From Symbiodinium natans (taxonomy: Eukaryota; Sar; Dinophyceae; Suessiales; Symbiodiniaceae): 64,000 nt of DNA. The stretch spans positions 548,542 through 612,541 of the forward strand of contig CAJNDS010002401.1 of NCBI GenBank assembly GCA_905221605.1, written 5' to 3'. The first letter of the stretch is position 1, and each line of letters starts with the position of its first letter. Shown here one piece after another: positions 11,301 through 24,945 of this stretch. The translations under genes were made by a program, and so were the position numbers. Below the pieces are notes generated by a model. That model had not been told where the DNA came from and did no database searches. It worked only from the letters and a program-made list of their open reading frames with translations.

Positions 11301-13616
11301 GCGCTTCTGTCGAGCGAGGATGCAGCAGCACACTACTAAGCTTGCAGCGGGCCTGAGCCGCTCTTCATGCTACAGCTGCTACGGTTCCTCGCAGATCCCC
11401 AACTACCTACAAGAAACCTTCCCTGAAGCGAGGCCCTTGCTGCACCCAAAGCCGTGGCCCTCATCGACCTCATACTCCTTCGGGGAGCTATTGACATGAC
11501 TTTTTGGGCTCCCTGCTTCAAAAACCCAAGCAACCACAAAGCCGACCTGGCGAAGTGCCCTCGTCTCCGGGCCCCAGTCAGACCCGGTTCAAGCTACGTG
11601 AGCCCTGCACCCCAGGACACCACTCCGCACACGCACAGCGCTTTGACATCGGATTGGGAGGGGATCCGAAGACGCGAGAAGTTGTAGGGGCTCGGCCTTG
11701 CGTGATTCGCCTGCAGGAAAGTCCCTGAACACGCAAACTCAGCGGAAGCCTCGTGGGAAGGTGCAGGGCGAAGAGGGTCGTGCGAGAGAGAGAGGGCCGA
11801 AGCCCTGCTCTCTAGGCGCGGCTTACTAAGCGCAGCATCCACGCAGCACTCCGACGTGCCCTCCATCTTTTGCGGCCCGGCCCCCGGGGCCTGACCTCTC
11901 AATCCCAAGTTCCTCACCCATTGTGGAGGAAAGGGAAGGCCTGCGACATGGGAGATGACAGAACCCGACCTCAAACAAAAGTCCTCAGAGTGCAGAGTGC
12001 AGGAGACCACAAGTATTGATGCTGTGCCTCTGGACCGGCTGATGTGCTCTGGACCGGCGCATCCTGCCTGCTTTGGTCCCTAGTCCACGGAGCTGCAGGC
12101 GCTTGGGCAAGCTTCGAGGCTTCACCGGCATCAAGATCGCAACTGCGGGTACTGGTGGGCGGCCAGGCGGGGTGCACGTGTTAAACAGCAGCATGTGCAA
12201 GTTGGCGGACATGTCTGGGTCTGCCCTACAAACATCAGACAGGCAACGCGCCTTGAACACCAAATCCTCTCATCCGAGGCCTGCAAGCTGTGCAACCCAA
12301 GGGCCCTCGGCGTCCGCCGAGCTGCGCTGCAAACGTGCTTTTTGAGACTCCAGGCTGCAGAGCCCAAGCACCAAATGCACCGGCACCCTCAACTAAAAAG
12401 CGGGCACAGGACTTGGGATGCCGGACCTCCGACACTCTCGTGAATCTAGGAGGTCTACACGCTCACTTTGCATGTGCCGAATGCTCGCGCTGCATGTGTC
12501 CTGCCGCCTTCACGCGCAGAGCGTGCGACGGGGTGTCGATGCTCGCAAAGGAACACATTTGCAGAAGGTTGAAGCTGCAGCTTTTTTTGGGTGGGGCGGG
12601 GGGCACCTTCTGGTTGCAGTTTCAAAAGGCTCACGCCCTCTTGCCTATAGCCTTCAGCTGGTCTACACCACAGAACACTCCCAAGTCGCTTCGGCGGCAA
12701 TTGGCAGACGCGAGAAAAGGTCATCCCAGGTCTCCAAGCGCGCTGAGAGCAGAAACGGACCGCGGCAATGGCGCAACTCCATGCAGACGGCCTGAAATCA
12801 TCCCGGAGCCTCTCGATACCTTGCACTGAAGACCGGCTTTCATGAGGACTGATGGCATCCGGAGTTGGTCAAGGCAGACGTATCCTGCCTAGATGGACCT
12901 GTCTGGACTGATACTTTACAAGGTACCTCAGCCGGACCCCCTTCTCTGGCCAGAGTGAGGTGGACCTGCGCCTCAGACCGTTGGCGCCTGGGTGAGCTTG
13001 GGCTCCGTGGGTGGGCGGTGTTGCGGATGGCTTACATCAAGCCAAGTCAGGGACTAAGAGGCAAGCCGAGTTTGCGGAGTCGCCTCCGCATACGGACCCA
13101 AACCTTAGCTCACACCCTTTGACGGAAACCTTCGCTCACACCCCAGCAAGGGTGGCTGGCACCCAGGCAGGAACCTTCGCCTACACCTAGACCGAAGCTC
13201 TGCCATTTCCCGGCTCGTGTGCAACACGCGCACATTGTCGCACGCACGCATGCTGGGCACTCCCATCACCCCCGGTTCGCCCATGCGTTGAACTTGATTT
13301 TAGCATTCCGAGACGTTGCTTCCAGGGGCACGGACGGTTGGGCTCGGACTCTATCGACTTCCGGATCCAGGTCGCATAGGTTGCGGTGGCGTGTCGGGCC
13401 TCCTTGCTAGCCTGGCTTTCAGTCTTTTGTCGTTGTCGTGTCTCTCTGCAACAAGGGAGTGGAGAGAGCGGAGCGTTCTGTCAGAAACTGCGAACATCAG
13501 GACCGCCTAGCTCCGGCAACGGGTGGTGCCTGGCCTCCCACAATGATGGCGCAAGTCACGCTGACAGACCTGTGCCCCGGGAATCCCCGGGAAGCATGAT
13601 GCAAGTCTCGTTTGAC

Positions 13617-14157
13617 ATGCCTCAGTTACTGGCTCCAGCGCAAGTGGCCACAAGCGGCTTTAGTAGCTCGGCCAGGCGCCACGACGTGCCCTTCAAGCGT
13701 TCCATCATAAACCCTTGACCTCACCAGGAACTCCTGCCTTAGTCCAAGCTGCTTGTGATCGAGCCTGTACGAAAGGTCCAGAAGGTTCCAGGAGCTGTGG
13801 CAAGGCCTCGTGACCTCTCACAACACCTCCAAAGCCTTCAGCCTGTCGTGTTGATCTCAGCCGTCCTTGCACAGCCGTGGATTATGCAGCCCATGAGCCA
13901 GTCAAACATCTAATTGCAAACGACGCCATCGCCAGTGGCACACGCGACACGAGCTCCGATGGGCTCGACTGTTTGGGAAGTCGCCGCAAGTGCGTATTCA
14001 GGCTTCTGGAACGCTGCTGAGTCCCGCATTTTCTTGCGAGCACACAAAGTCGGTCATCGGCAGGGGCTTTGGCCTTACCGCATCTTGTTTGAGCTCGAGC
14101 TTGGATGATAGGTCCGGAAGGTTCCACAAACTGGGGCAAGATCTCGTGGCCTTTCAA
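13617..14157 (+). repeat. Single copy of the dimeric ~340-bp repeat (block A)
   Basis: Block A holds the tail of one beta monomer (13617-13710), one alpha monomer from 13711, and the start of a second beta monomer that runs into unique sequence after GATCTCGTGGCC (about 14150). This is the unexpanded state of the array seen at 38320-40805. Confidence 0.8.
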
Positions 14158-15204
14158 ATCGGGCAAAGGGCCCAGCTTAGAAGGCTTGAGTACAGGCGCA
14201 AGTGCTCAGACTTTGGCAAGCGGAGAAACATGTCCGACACCGGACCCCTGCAAGGACGTGTGCTTTGCCAAGGGGAGCAGGCAGAAACCGCATGTACGCT
14301 ACGCACCCTCCTATCAACCCACAGCTCCAATGCGCCTCACCTCGCCGTTTTGTGGGGAAAAATGCATCGGCGACGTGTCAACCGCGCGAGCATCGGTGGA
14401 TACTTCGTGGCCGAGCCTCTAAGCTCAGGTCGGCATTGGTCAGAAACCTTAACCCTCAAAAAACCCGCCAGTTGCCTCTGAACACTGCTGGACCCTGGCT
14501 GCAACAGCAACTGTTCGCGCTCTTTTGTCGCCCTCTGCTTAAGCCCTGGTGATGCCTGCATCCCTGCAACCCCTCCAGTAACCCGAATGCCAGACTGAAC
14601 TGCCCAACCCCGAAACCAGTTCCTAAGCCCTCCTCAGAAAACCGCACGACGTCGACGGACGGTAAACCTCGTGGCACTGGGCAAGTGAGTCATCAGCGCC
14701 ATGCGGCTCGTGCAAACGCGGGGTGCTTCGGCGCTTCGAGCCCTTTTATGGGGAAGACCGCTTGGTACAAAGCGTTAGCCGCAGAACTCTTGACAAAACG
14801 ACGGACCAAACAGCTTATGCATCCGACCGTGCCGAAGGAGATCGTCCACGATTCTGCTAAAGAAGCCATGCATGGCACTCCTGTGGACCCGCAGCTCCAC
14901 CATTCTGCCACGGAGAAGGTGCCTGCATGCCAACCGCGAGCACCGGCGAAGGATGCGACGCGCAGGCTGGCGCGCCCTGGCAGACCATCCCACGCGCACG
15001 CGCATCAACTCTAGGCACCTGGCCCCTTTTGCAGGAAGGAAACCCTGAACCCAGAGGCCCGTCCTCATGAACGCCTTGCTGCTTTGGCCCGCACACTGGT
15101 CCGAGTGACAGCCTGTCTTTGCAATCGCTATCCGGTCGGCCCCTGCCTGATCCCTAGAGTGAATGCCTCCGCGAGCATCTGACGACCAAGCCAAGGCGCC
15201 TGCC

Positions 15205-15560
15205 TTCGCTGCTTGGGCAGTGCGGCCAAGCAGACCAGCGTGGCCCTTCTGGCCTTGGAGACCTGGCTGTTCAGGGCTCCGAACTTCAAGGGCCTCTGAA
15301 GGAAAGTCTTCAGGCTATGGCAAGCTTTCAAGGGCCCTTGCCTAGGGCCTTACATGGACACGCGCGCAGCTCCGCGGCGCCAGCATCTGCAGCCTCTGAA
15401 GCCCTTGAGAAGTTGAGGTACAGGTGCCACGTTTCGCTGCTTGGGCAGTGCGGCCAGCGCGGCCCTTCTGGCCTCAGAGACCTGGCTTTTGATGGCTCCG
15501 AAGTTTAAGGGCCTCTGAAGCCCTGAACTTCCAGCAACATCTTCAGGCTATGGCAAGCTT
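15205..15560 (+). repeat. ~220-bp tandem duplication (block A only)
   Basis: TTCGCTGCTTGGGCAGTGCGG appears near 15208 and 15435. Each is followed by a diverged GGCCCTTCTGGCC...GAGACCTGGCT stretch and a GGGCCTCTGAAG stretch. Block B has one unit (about 42070-42190). Confidence 0.65.
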
Positions 15561-16082
15561 TCAAGGGGAGCTCCTCACGGTCCCTCGCCTGGGGCCTTAC
15601 ATGGACACGCTGTCAGGTGCGCAGCTCCGTGGCTCCAGCATGCTCCAGCCGCTGAAGCCCTTGAGAAGTGGAGGATGAAGCAAGGGAGCCGAAAGTATGA
15701 AGCAAGGGAAGCAGGGGAGCGCAGGGGCACAAGGGGCACAAGGGGCACACCAGCGTGGTGAATGTTGGTGATGCTGAGCTGAGGTAGAAGGCACAAGGTT
15801 AAGGTCGCGTGCCGCCTCTCTTAGGCTCATGCCGGGCAGTCAGCCACACTGATGGACTTCAGGGCAAGTCGCGGCTTACGGCCAATGCTCAGGAATCGCG
15901 CACGACGGAAGACGCCTGCCGAAGAGCCACGAAGCTACTTTCGAAGACCTCCGGAAGTTGAAGTCGATGGGAGTGCGGCAGGCGGAAGGCATGCGGAACG
16001 CGGATGTTGGCACCACACATTCCAGATGAAGCGGGCACTGTGCTGAACACAAGCCAATGCTTCGGGCGCGCGGCAGAATACA

Positions 16083-16202
16083 ATGAACTGCCACACCCAG
16101 GCAACACCTAAGGGCCTAATGGATGCACAAGGTGTCTTCACCGCAGCACTTGCATGGTCCGATGACGGCACCTGGCATTTTACAGGTGCCACGTTGCTTT
16201 AG
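16083..16202 (+). CDS. 39-codon conserved open frame (block A)
   Basis: An ATG-to-TAG frame with an ordinary-looking composition, including the stretch GVFTAALAWSDDGTWHFTG. Block B has the same frame at 42725-42844 with one residue change (Gln to Lys) and one synonymous TTG/CTG change. It could be a small exon, a remnant or chance. The flanking DNA on the 3' side is equally conserved, so selection is not shown. Confidence 0.25.
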   Translation: MNCHTQATPKGLMDAQGVFTAALAWSDDGTWHFTGATLL

Positions 16203-18270
16203 TGCCACAGTGCTGCACCATGCTGCACAGCATGCTGCCCCACAGCCGGGCGTCGCGGTGCAAAGGAGAGGACTATTGCAAGGACGCGAAAGGCTGACGG
16301 CTGGCGGCCGAAGGACTTCTCAAGTCGGCACCCGAGCCTCAACAGCTGAACTACAGTCATGCGTCTGGATCGTTGGGTCTCTTCTCCAAGCCTTCAACAC
16401 CATCAGCCTTGGAACCACAAACTTAAGGACCTGAGAAGCACGAAAGAGTCCCTTTGAGAGCTCTTAGAGCCATCAAACTTCATTGGACTCCTCGCCCAGG
16501 ACGCCGGCTCTCGATCCTCCCACCGACGTCACGACTCTGGCCCTAACTCTTTTTGGGAGCCGTAAACACCGTGAGGCCAAGCCTACCTGGGGCCTCCCCC
16601 TCGAGGCAGCGCCCCTGGGGTGATCTGCTTCACAGGGCGCTCCTGCGCGCAACGGGCGTGCATGATTCTCGTCCAGCTCGCGCAACGCCGGTCGCAGTTG
16701 TGGATGCCGGTGCTGATTTCAGGCTCGGAGTTCACAGAACGAGTAGTTCAGGAATCACGCTTCCTGCAGCAGGGCTTCTCAAGCAGGCTTCAAAAACACA
16801 TCTTGTTTACCTGCCGCGTGGGCCGCATTGAGAGCACTTGGAATGACGGCGAGTTACCCTCGTGCCTCAGACGCATGAACCCAATAAAGCTCGGGACTCT
16901 CTACTGGCACTGAAACCCTCTGATAGTCATGAATGATGCTTCCTCAAATCTGCACCATGCACGGACCACAAGACACACCGAACTCCGAGACACAAGACGG
17001 GCTCTGCCTTCGTCCGTCTCTTCCAAACTGGTCACGTGGAGTCGGCAGGCATTCAACCTCATGTAAGTATACACGGCATATGCGGTATACAACTCCACTC
17101 AGATCACTGCTTTTGCGTTAGCCTTAGTATGCCTTAGTTGGCAATCGGGACCCACACGAGTGACTTCAGGGAGCGTCTGAAAGCAAGTAGTCAACTGCCC
17201 TGAAGCCGCTCTGCATAGTTCGGAAAGCAACATAGCCACTGTCAACAGCGCCGCATCTGTCAAGAGTGGTTGGTGCATGGCCACTAGCCCAGCCTCATGA
17301 GACGTCAGATGGCCAAACTGAATGACCCCCTAGAGACACGAGGGCTTTGCCCCACGTCTCTACCACATCCTCGTAACAACATACCGCGAGACCCTCGAAA
17401 GAAGTTGTGACAACTAGTGACCAGGGTTTGACGCTTGCTGCAACGAGCGTAGCCTAGGGGTCAGGGGAACATTGTCAAAGCTTTGGACAAACCTCATCTC
17501 TACACAATCTCAATCCAACTTGCCACGTTTGGCCAATCCCAAAGCCCATGAGCCCCCAGGAATCTAGGTCGCCAGCCGATTTATCAGAATGAGCTCAACC
17601 AGCACAGCATCAAAATGAAGTTGTTGCCTGGTTGAGATCTCGAAAAACTCGGGGTGAGGTGAGCTTTGCGATCCCAACTGTCAGCAGCTGGCGTTTGAAA
17701 GGTTTGCATAGGGCATCAGGAAGGTCTAACTGGAAAACTGTTAAGCTTGTCTTTGAGGCAGCTTGCACAACTCTGTTGCAAGGATGTCCAAGAACGATTT
17801 CCCAAGGCATACAGACCTGTGATATCGAATTCAATTCATGTTCCTGTGCCTCTGCATCAGCATGGGAGGCAAGATGTCAGGAACATTCGCTTCGCGAGAC
17901 CAATCACCGCTTTTAAATTCGGAAGCAATTACGAGCCAATGTTGCCACACTATTGCCGGAACAAGCTACATCCTATGCGTCATGAACTGCACAATACATG
18001 CAACCTCCTGTCCCATCTCTTTTGTACTGCGCTACTACTCTGAAATCCTCACGGCTGCGGCGAGAGGAGCAACCGTCATCTGGCTCTATGCAACGTCCTA
18101 CTGAGCAACACTCCATGTGTTCCTTGTGACATCTTAGTTTTTATCCTAACTGCTACCACAAGGGGCTAGCGGCATGCATTCAGTCAATCACACTCTTGGT
18201 CGGCTACCTCCCTTCCAGCTGCCTGCTCGAGTACAGGTGGGGTGTGTGGATGGCCCACACAAAGGCACGG

Positions 18271-20181
18271 GTTCACTATAAGTTAGTTCAGCAACCCTAC
18301 TATACGGCGTCCTTCTGCGCGCCTTAGCATGTAAGCTCCAAGCGCAACGAAAGGGGCCCTGCTCTTCAAGGCTCCCGAAGCGTCTCTCCCCGCTCGCGGC
18401 GCAGCCGCGGCGCCAGGCAGATTGCCAGGCTAAAGGAGGCCAAAACACAGCGGAGGCCAGGGGACTCCTAGGTTGGCTTCTTAAAGGAAACTCGATTGGG
18501 TCACCGTAAACTGTTTTTGTTTAAGTACCACATACCCATAGTACTGTAACTTCTTTCAGTTCTTAAAAACCTTCAAGCGGAAGCACTAAGCCCCTTGACT
18601 TAAGTACCTTAGCGGCAGCTCAGTCTCGGGGGGGGCTTGCAGTCCGCATTCTCGCGGCACGCAGGGGAGCAGGCAGCTGGGTTGAGGGCTGCGGCGCCGA
18701 GGCACAGAAGGCCATTGGCTCTTGAAGTCATAAATGTGAGGGTTCGGGCTCCAGAGTCTGATGGCCATTGGGCTTGGGGAGCGCTCGGGCGTTCCGTGAC
18801 TCAGGCGACAGTGCAGAAGCTCTCAGAAGATCAGCTAAGGGTGTTTAGGGTTTAGGGTTTAGGGTTAGGGTTTGGGGTTTAGGGTTTAGGGTTTAGGGCT
18901 TAGGGCTTAGGGTTTAGGGCTAAGGGCTTGGGGCTTAGGGAAAGCAAGGACCGCATGCGCATGCGGCAATCGCTAGCACGGTCTCCTGCGCAGAGGCCGT
19001 CGTGAAAATGACAGTTTCTTTTGGGCCCCCAAGTGTCACACGGAGCATTTTTGCAGTTTAGGAACCCCAGAAATGCAGGGGACTGAAATGGAAACTCGGC
19101 AAGGGCTTAGCAGGATGGGTCTGGGAGAGTCAGTCAGGCGTAAGAATTTGCAGGATCTATGGGGGTTGGCTGGCATCTACAAGATGGTCCTCTTGGAGAC
19201 CTGGCTATGAGGATCCCTACGACGATAGGAACCCTGCAAAGGACCATACACAATTCCGAAAGCCAGCCCTTTAGAGTTCAGGGTACAGGGCTTGTGATAT
19301 GGCTTCAGCGCATGATCTTTTCTCTGCTAGCTTTAGTGTCATCACTCTTTTCAAAATGTATGTCACTTTGCATTTCTTGGTGGGACTGAAGGGGCTTGGG
19401 GCTTGGAGATGTTGCGGTTGTAGAGGCTCAAGGGTCCACTGTCTGTGCCACAGTGATCGGAGCCTTAGGGAGCCTCCATGACCAATAGGGCTATTCTCAA
19501 AAGCAGGCATGTCAACACAGTTTTCCCTGCCCATGACCTCCCAGTAGGGAGTAGGTGCGAAAAAAATGAGCCAGCCACGCCCGGTCTCAGCTCCAAGCCC
19601 ACTGCCAAAATGTTTGAACCTCGGCAGACTTTGGCCACAGGGTTTAAGGAAGGTCGAAAGAAACCTAAAGCCTAACCGCGCTCACAAAACCCCAGAACCC
19701 TTCAACTCCACACCCTGAAACCCTAAACTCCTAAGCCCCACACTCCTCAACCCTAGCGGGCGATAAGTGGGGCAACCATTATAACCGGCACATACTTGGG
19801 ATTTAAACCTGTCGGGGTGCTTTGACTTCTAACCCAACTTCGAAGCGCCGATGAAGCTGTCTTGGCTTCCTGGATACTTACAGAAAGGTTTGGAGTTGGG
19901 GGTTTAGGGCTTCAGGTGCCCATAACCCTCAACCCTAAATAGGGTTCAGGGCTTAAGATACCAGATTCCTGAACTCCCCCCAAACGGAAAAGCTGAGGAC
20001 CATTGAAGAGTTTTCACTCCCGCACGGAGGCCTTGCTCTCCCCGACTCAGCCACTAAGGAACGGCAGAAGGCGTGGCTCGGGGTTTATTTGGGGGGGTTT
20101 GGGGTTGTGGGGGGCCGTCCTGAATTTGTGCCCTCTCACGGTCTCTTTGGAGACCTGCCCAAGCAGAAGTCCGAAATCGAC
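18271..20181. other. Spacer between duplication blocks A and B
   Basis: Unique sequence with one clear TTTAGGG tract (18843-18940) and degenerate CCCTAAA-like stretches (about 19665-19755 and 19895-19965). No coding frame stands out on either strand. Confidence 0.6.
18843..18940 (+). repeat. TTTAGGG tract after block A
   Basis: About thirteen units of TTTAGGG with GCTTAGG and GGTTAGG variants, degenerating to the right. It begins about 570 bp past the end of block A homology, in the same orientation as the tracts that follow blocks B and C. Confidence 0.9.
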
Positions 20182-20514
20182 TATCATTACGCAATTCTGT
20201 GGGGTCCCAGCAGGGCTTGGAGTATCCGCATAATCCTTAGGCATGATGGTCATGATATGCCGAGAACCCGGCAAGTAGATCCGGTTTCGCGGATCCATGG
20301 CTCCAGCCGGACACTTGTCCGATGGTGATTACAGTGCTGCCAATACTAGGCCAATACCACCTGCACAACGTACAGCAGACATGCACAGTGAACAAACGGT
20401 CGATGCCTCGTGGTCAAGGCTACGGGAAGCTTCCACTCCCAATTCACAGAACCTTGACGCCATAAGAGGAGTTCAGACCGAATCGAAGCAATATCCTGCC
20501 GGCCGGCGACAAGC

Positions 20515-21030
20515 GTTGCATGAGTTCAGGAGCCTAAACAAAATCCCAAAGAAACCTGTAAGACATTCAGAAACCGTCACAATGACCCGAAACAAAACCC
20601 TTAAGACGTACACCCTTCCCTAGTTTTGCGTCTTCCGTATGCCATGCACTGCCCTGCCTTTGCGACTTCAACATCAGCCAGCCTCGGAGCCATTGCTTAC
20701 AACCCCTGCAAGGCTTAGGGTTTAGGGTTTAGGGTTTAGGGGTTAGGGTTTAGGGTTTAGGGTTTGGGGTTTAGGGTTTAGGGTTTAGGGTTTAGGGTTG
20801 TGCCTATAAGCTCCCTGTTTGGGAGCGAGGGGTGTGGGGGAGAGGTTCCTGAACCCTGGCAGCCAATGAAAGAGACGCCCTGCCAGAAAAAGCACAGCCT
20901 TAAACTCCAAACCCTTGTTTGTTTTGTATGGGTTGATAACTTTATGCAAAGCACATACAACTGTGAATTATGTTATGTGTTCTGCTTAAGTAGCACTATG
21001 GCAGTACATAGTATCATTACAAGTTGTATT
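20515..21030. repeat. Block B-specific insertion with TTTAGGG array
   Basis: Relative to block A, where 3800-3835 runs directly into GCATTATAAGCTCTGC, block B carries about 515 bp here. The insert contains a TTTAGGG array of about twelve units with two GGTTAGG/TTTGGGG-type variants (20713-20799). Confidence 0.75.
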
Positions 21031-24000
21031 GCATTATAAGCTCTGCAAGCCCTTATGGAGCTCTATGAAGCCGAACTGCCAAGAAGGCCCGAACATCGCG
21101 CCGTCACTCAGGCGTTTGGCTTGATCACACAGGCAAGCTTATATGAGAAAGGTTCTAAGTAGGGCTCTAAGAAGGGTTGAGGGCTCAGGCGCTGCTTGAG
21201 GGCCCATGACAAACCCAGTTGCGGTACCTACGACCCGAAACATACAGCGAACCCGTACAATGCGCACCTGCTTTCTTCGCCAGCGTTGTTGCAAGAGCCG
21301 GAGATCTCTTTGCACCGGCTCTAGGCTCACCAACTTCCTGCGAAGGAAGCGCTGGCATGTGAAACATTTGCCACTCATGCTGCCGTGCTCCACAGAGGCC
21401 AAGCACTTCGGGCCGGTCCGCTGCGGAGCGCACAGTACAGAGGCTTCTGGCTGAGGGCCGTGCCAAAGAACGCAAGCCGCAGCGTGCGAGGGGTGTGGCG
21501 CGCACACCCGCCCGAAGGGACTCTCTCTATCGAGGGCAGAGAAGACATTCTTACAAGATTTTTGTAGGAACAAAATACACCAGGCCCGGATATGCAAAAG
21601 TTTAGGGGGAGGCATGAAGTATTGAAGTATCGCCAGGTGTCTCCGAAGCAGCTTGGGCCAGGTAGGCCACGTGAGAACTGCCTAAGCCCGGGCTGCTAAG
21701 ACTGCGTGACGGAACTTCATCCTCCGGATGCTTTGTGCCTCTTTTTTAGGGCCCCTAGTGGTGGGGTATAGTCTACGAAAGTATAAGTCTAAAAGTTGTA
21801 CAAGTCAAGCCGTCCTGGTTGAGCCACGCAGCCAGGTGAGCTGGCTGGTAAGCATCGCACAAACTTGATTTCGCTCATCCTCTTGCCCGAGGCCGAGGTC
21901 AGGAATACGGGATACACGAGCTGATAGGGGCCACGTGCAGAGTCGGGACCACGGAGCCTCGCTGGCCCCAATGGCATCTTCAAGCCCGGCATACCATGTC
22001 GAAGCCCGGAGCTGATCCATGTTGAACCTCTCCGTGCGGCTTCTACGACACAAGAAAAGCACGTGGAAGCACGGGCGTCACAAGCCCCTCATCGTTAGGA
22101 ATTGTCTTCATGGAGAGGACGGAGCGGCTGGCCGTCCGGACTCTCAGGAGTCTGAGTTGGCGACGCTCACAAGAATGCTGCAAATAGAGTTTCTATCTCG
22201 CTTAAGGTTTAATGAGGGCGCCATGCTGACAGTCAGCAACAGCGGAAGAGAAAGCCAGAAAACCTGGTTTTTGACAACCGGCCGAGGGAGCCCTCAGAAA
22301 TCATGCAGTGTCCGATGCTTCTGGCTTCTCGCAGCTTGGAAGGTCCCACTTCGCAGCCGATACCGCGAGGAGGGAAGATCCAAAAATAGACACCGACCTT
22401 ACCGGGGGGCCTCGCCGGGGGCTTCTAGGGAGATCCGGGAGACCTCTTTCAAATCAGGCGCGACCGGGAGCACTCTGCCGTGCAGGCTACGTGCAGGCTA
22501 CGTTAAGGCCTCATGCAACAGCTGTGTGGGCGTGCGCGTCCGGGCATTGCCTGCAGCAGGCTCGCGGCTGCACCTTAGACTATGGTGCCGCATGCAGTGG
22601 CGGGCCTTGCATGCTGCATCTTCCATCGGAAACCGGAGCATCAGCCAGGGTGGCAGAGGAGTGGTCCACACCCTTGGTCACAACGGTGAGCCGTTGGCAA
22701 AGTGTTCTAAACATCGAGTGCACCGAGCGTTGAAAAGCGGACTGTGGCAAGGCGAGCACATCGGCTGTGCCAATCGAGGCCCGCGAGGCCAGCATTGAAC
22801 CTCGAAGACTTGCCACAAGAACTGGAGCTGGACGGAATGATCCTTTGTTGATCGTCCTCGGCCTACGTACTGTCATTGAACAGTACACATTGGGCTACGA
22901 GGAGGGCTGTTGCCTTGTGCTCTGCCTGTGCTCAAATCATCGAGGACACCAAGTGCGCGCCGCATACGCCGAGCTGCAGCCGGAGTACATTCGCCACAGG
23001 CAAATCTGAGAGCCCGTTCAAGTCCACATGGACCTCGCACGGTACTCCCGAAACTAGGCCCGGTGCTCTCTTCGGCGGATGATGGTCTACGACCCCAGCA
23101 AGCTGCCCGCAGGCACCTGAGAAGCTGGCCTCACTGGGATGAAAGGCAAGCACGGCATCGGAAGCGACGTCTTTTCAGCGCGGTGTGGTGGAGCTTCCTC
23201 ACGGGCTCTGTGCGACAAGGAATGCAGACGAGTTTGGCGCGGCCTGGGACGAAGTGTCGATGCTGCGAGGAGATGGCAATGCCAGTCACTTGTGCGGTCT
23301 GCTGTCTTCTCTTGTCAAGCACCCTTAACGAAAACCCTGTGCCAAACGTAGTCGGGATACGACTATCTGCCAGTTTTCTGCATAAAGACTCCACACTGCC
23401 ACCTCGCATGTTCCGTGGGAAGGCAGTGCCGCTTGCAGCCGATGCCCTGAGCAGGTGCAAAGCCTTGCATGCTGCATCTTCCGTCTGCAACTGGAACATC
23501 AGTCAGGGCAGCATAGGAGTGGTCCACTCCCTGAGCCATCGCAGCTAGCACGTGGCAAAGTGATCTAAACATCGAGTGCACCGAGCGTTGAAAAGTGGAC
23601 TTTGTTGAAAAGTGGACTGTGGCAAGGCGAGAACATCGGCTGTGCCAATCGAGGCCCGCGAGGCCAGCAGTGAACCTCGAAGACTTGCGGCAATGACTGG
23701 AACTCGTCTTGTTTGCGTCACGACCGGACGCGAGGCTCCTTTTTTGATCTTTCTCGGCCTACTTTACTCCCCTTGTACTCCTTAGGTGGGCCCCTGAGCG
23801 CTCTCTGCGGTCCCTAGCAGCCCAAGCGTGCCCGTGAGTCATGGCGGTAGCCATTCCACATCCCGTAGATCCCGTAGGAAGCCCGGGCCTCATATTCCTT
23901 GGCAGAAACAAGAAGCTACCCGAACAGGCCTACAGATGAAGGCCTTTTTTTGAGGCCTCAGTAACTCCTTAAAAGGGCAAGGCAGGGGCCTGCTTTAGAC

Positions 24001-24699
24001 TCCTTGCTTTGTCGCATGGGTGCACCCTCAAGGGCCAGCCCACGTGCAATTGCCGTGGAAGATTCCCGAGTCCACCAAGGGTACCATCAGAGGCTTCTCT
24101 TTGCCGGACGGCTGAGGGTCAGGGGCTCCTGCTCAAGAAGAGGTTTGCGTCAGTGCCTTTGGCTTGGGGCCTGTTGGGCTGTTTGAGCTGCGAGGGCAGA
24201 GAAGAAAGCCGCCCTCGTGAGCCGCGTGAGCAACGGGGAGTCTCGACGCGGAAGCGGCAAGTCGGAGCGGAGAAGGGGCGCAGCAGGGGTCGGCGGAGAG
24301 CAAGAGGAGGACAGCAAGGGCAAAAAGGATGGTAGCGGGGATAGTGAGCTAGCTAGGCCCAAGAGCTCAAGGAACTGCAGGGAAGCCCGAGCCTCTGGTG
24401 GAAAGAAGCCCCTGCTTCATGACGGACCAATCGGACCGCAGCGAAGGCAACTGCGGGTGTCCAAGGCACTGGCAGCACTGCCCTGCTACACCTTGCAAGG
24501 CATTTCACCCTAAACCCTACCCTAAACCGGAACAGAAGCGGGTTCAGGAAAACCCTGCGCACGTGTGACTGTGCATGCAGTAACAAGCGGACAAGAAAGT
24601 GCTGGATGTGTTTAAGCCGAGTCTTCCGGAAAAGCTTCCACGGTGTCCAAAGGCTGCAAGGCTTGAAAAGCTCGAGGCACAGCCGCGGCCCAAAGTGCC

Positions 24700-24945
24700 G
24701 TGGTCTTTCTGCACTGGCAGAGCTTTCGGGAGCTTGCCATGGAGGCTACAAGGGTGATGAAACCGGGATACTCTCAAGCACCTCTGCCCAATCAGACCGG
24801 CCACAACTTTGAAGAGATCTGGAGCAAGGCCGTGCAGCACCCGGCCGTTCTGGCAGCTGCGGCTTTACGTGCAGATCCCAGACAACCACAAGGGGCGAAA
24901 GATTCTTGCACGCGGTGCATATATTCCAAGCAAAGCATCCTGTGA
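24700..24945 (+). CDS. Conserved small open frame, function unknown (block B)
   Basis: This is the block B counterpart of 8098-8358, 81 codons with the same stop. It starts at a non-ATG codon in this frame and is probably an internal fragment if real. No family is recognised. Confidence 0.2.
   Translation: MVFLHWQSFRELAMEATRVMKPGYSQAPLPNQTGHNFEEIWSKAVQHPAVLAAAALRADPRQPQGAKDSCTRCIYSKQSIL

Larger units (their letters stand above)
3279..18270. repeat. Segmental duplication, block A
   Basis: This 15-kb block matches 20182-45212 in the same orientation and order. Landmarks (A to B): 3966 to 21139, 8098 to 24700, 10001 to 33030, 12131 to 35227, 13882 to 40534, 16123 to 42765, 17747 to 44650. Long open frames do not survive comparison. 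For example a 298-codon frame in B (35051-35947) is broken in A by a 2-nt indel near 12395. I recognise no protein family in it. Copy-specific insertions and tandem duplications are listed separately. Confidence 0.9.

Noticed and set aside
22019-22798. 259-codon plus-strand frame in block B
   Set aside because: Block A has an early stop and indels in the same place; no family is recognised.
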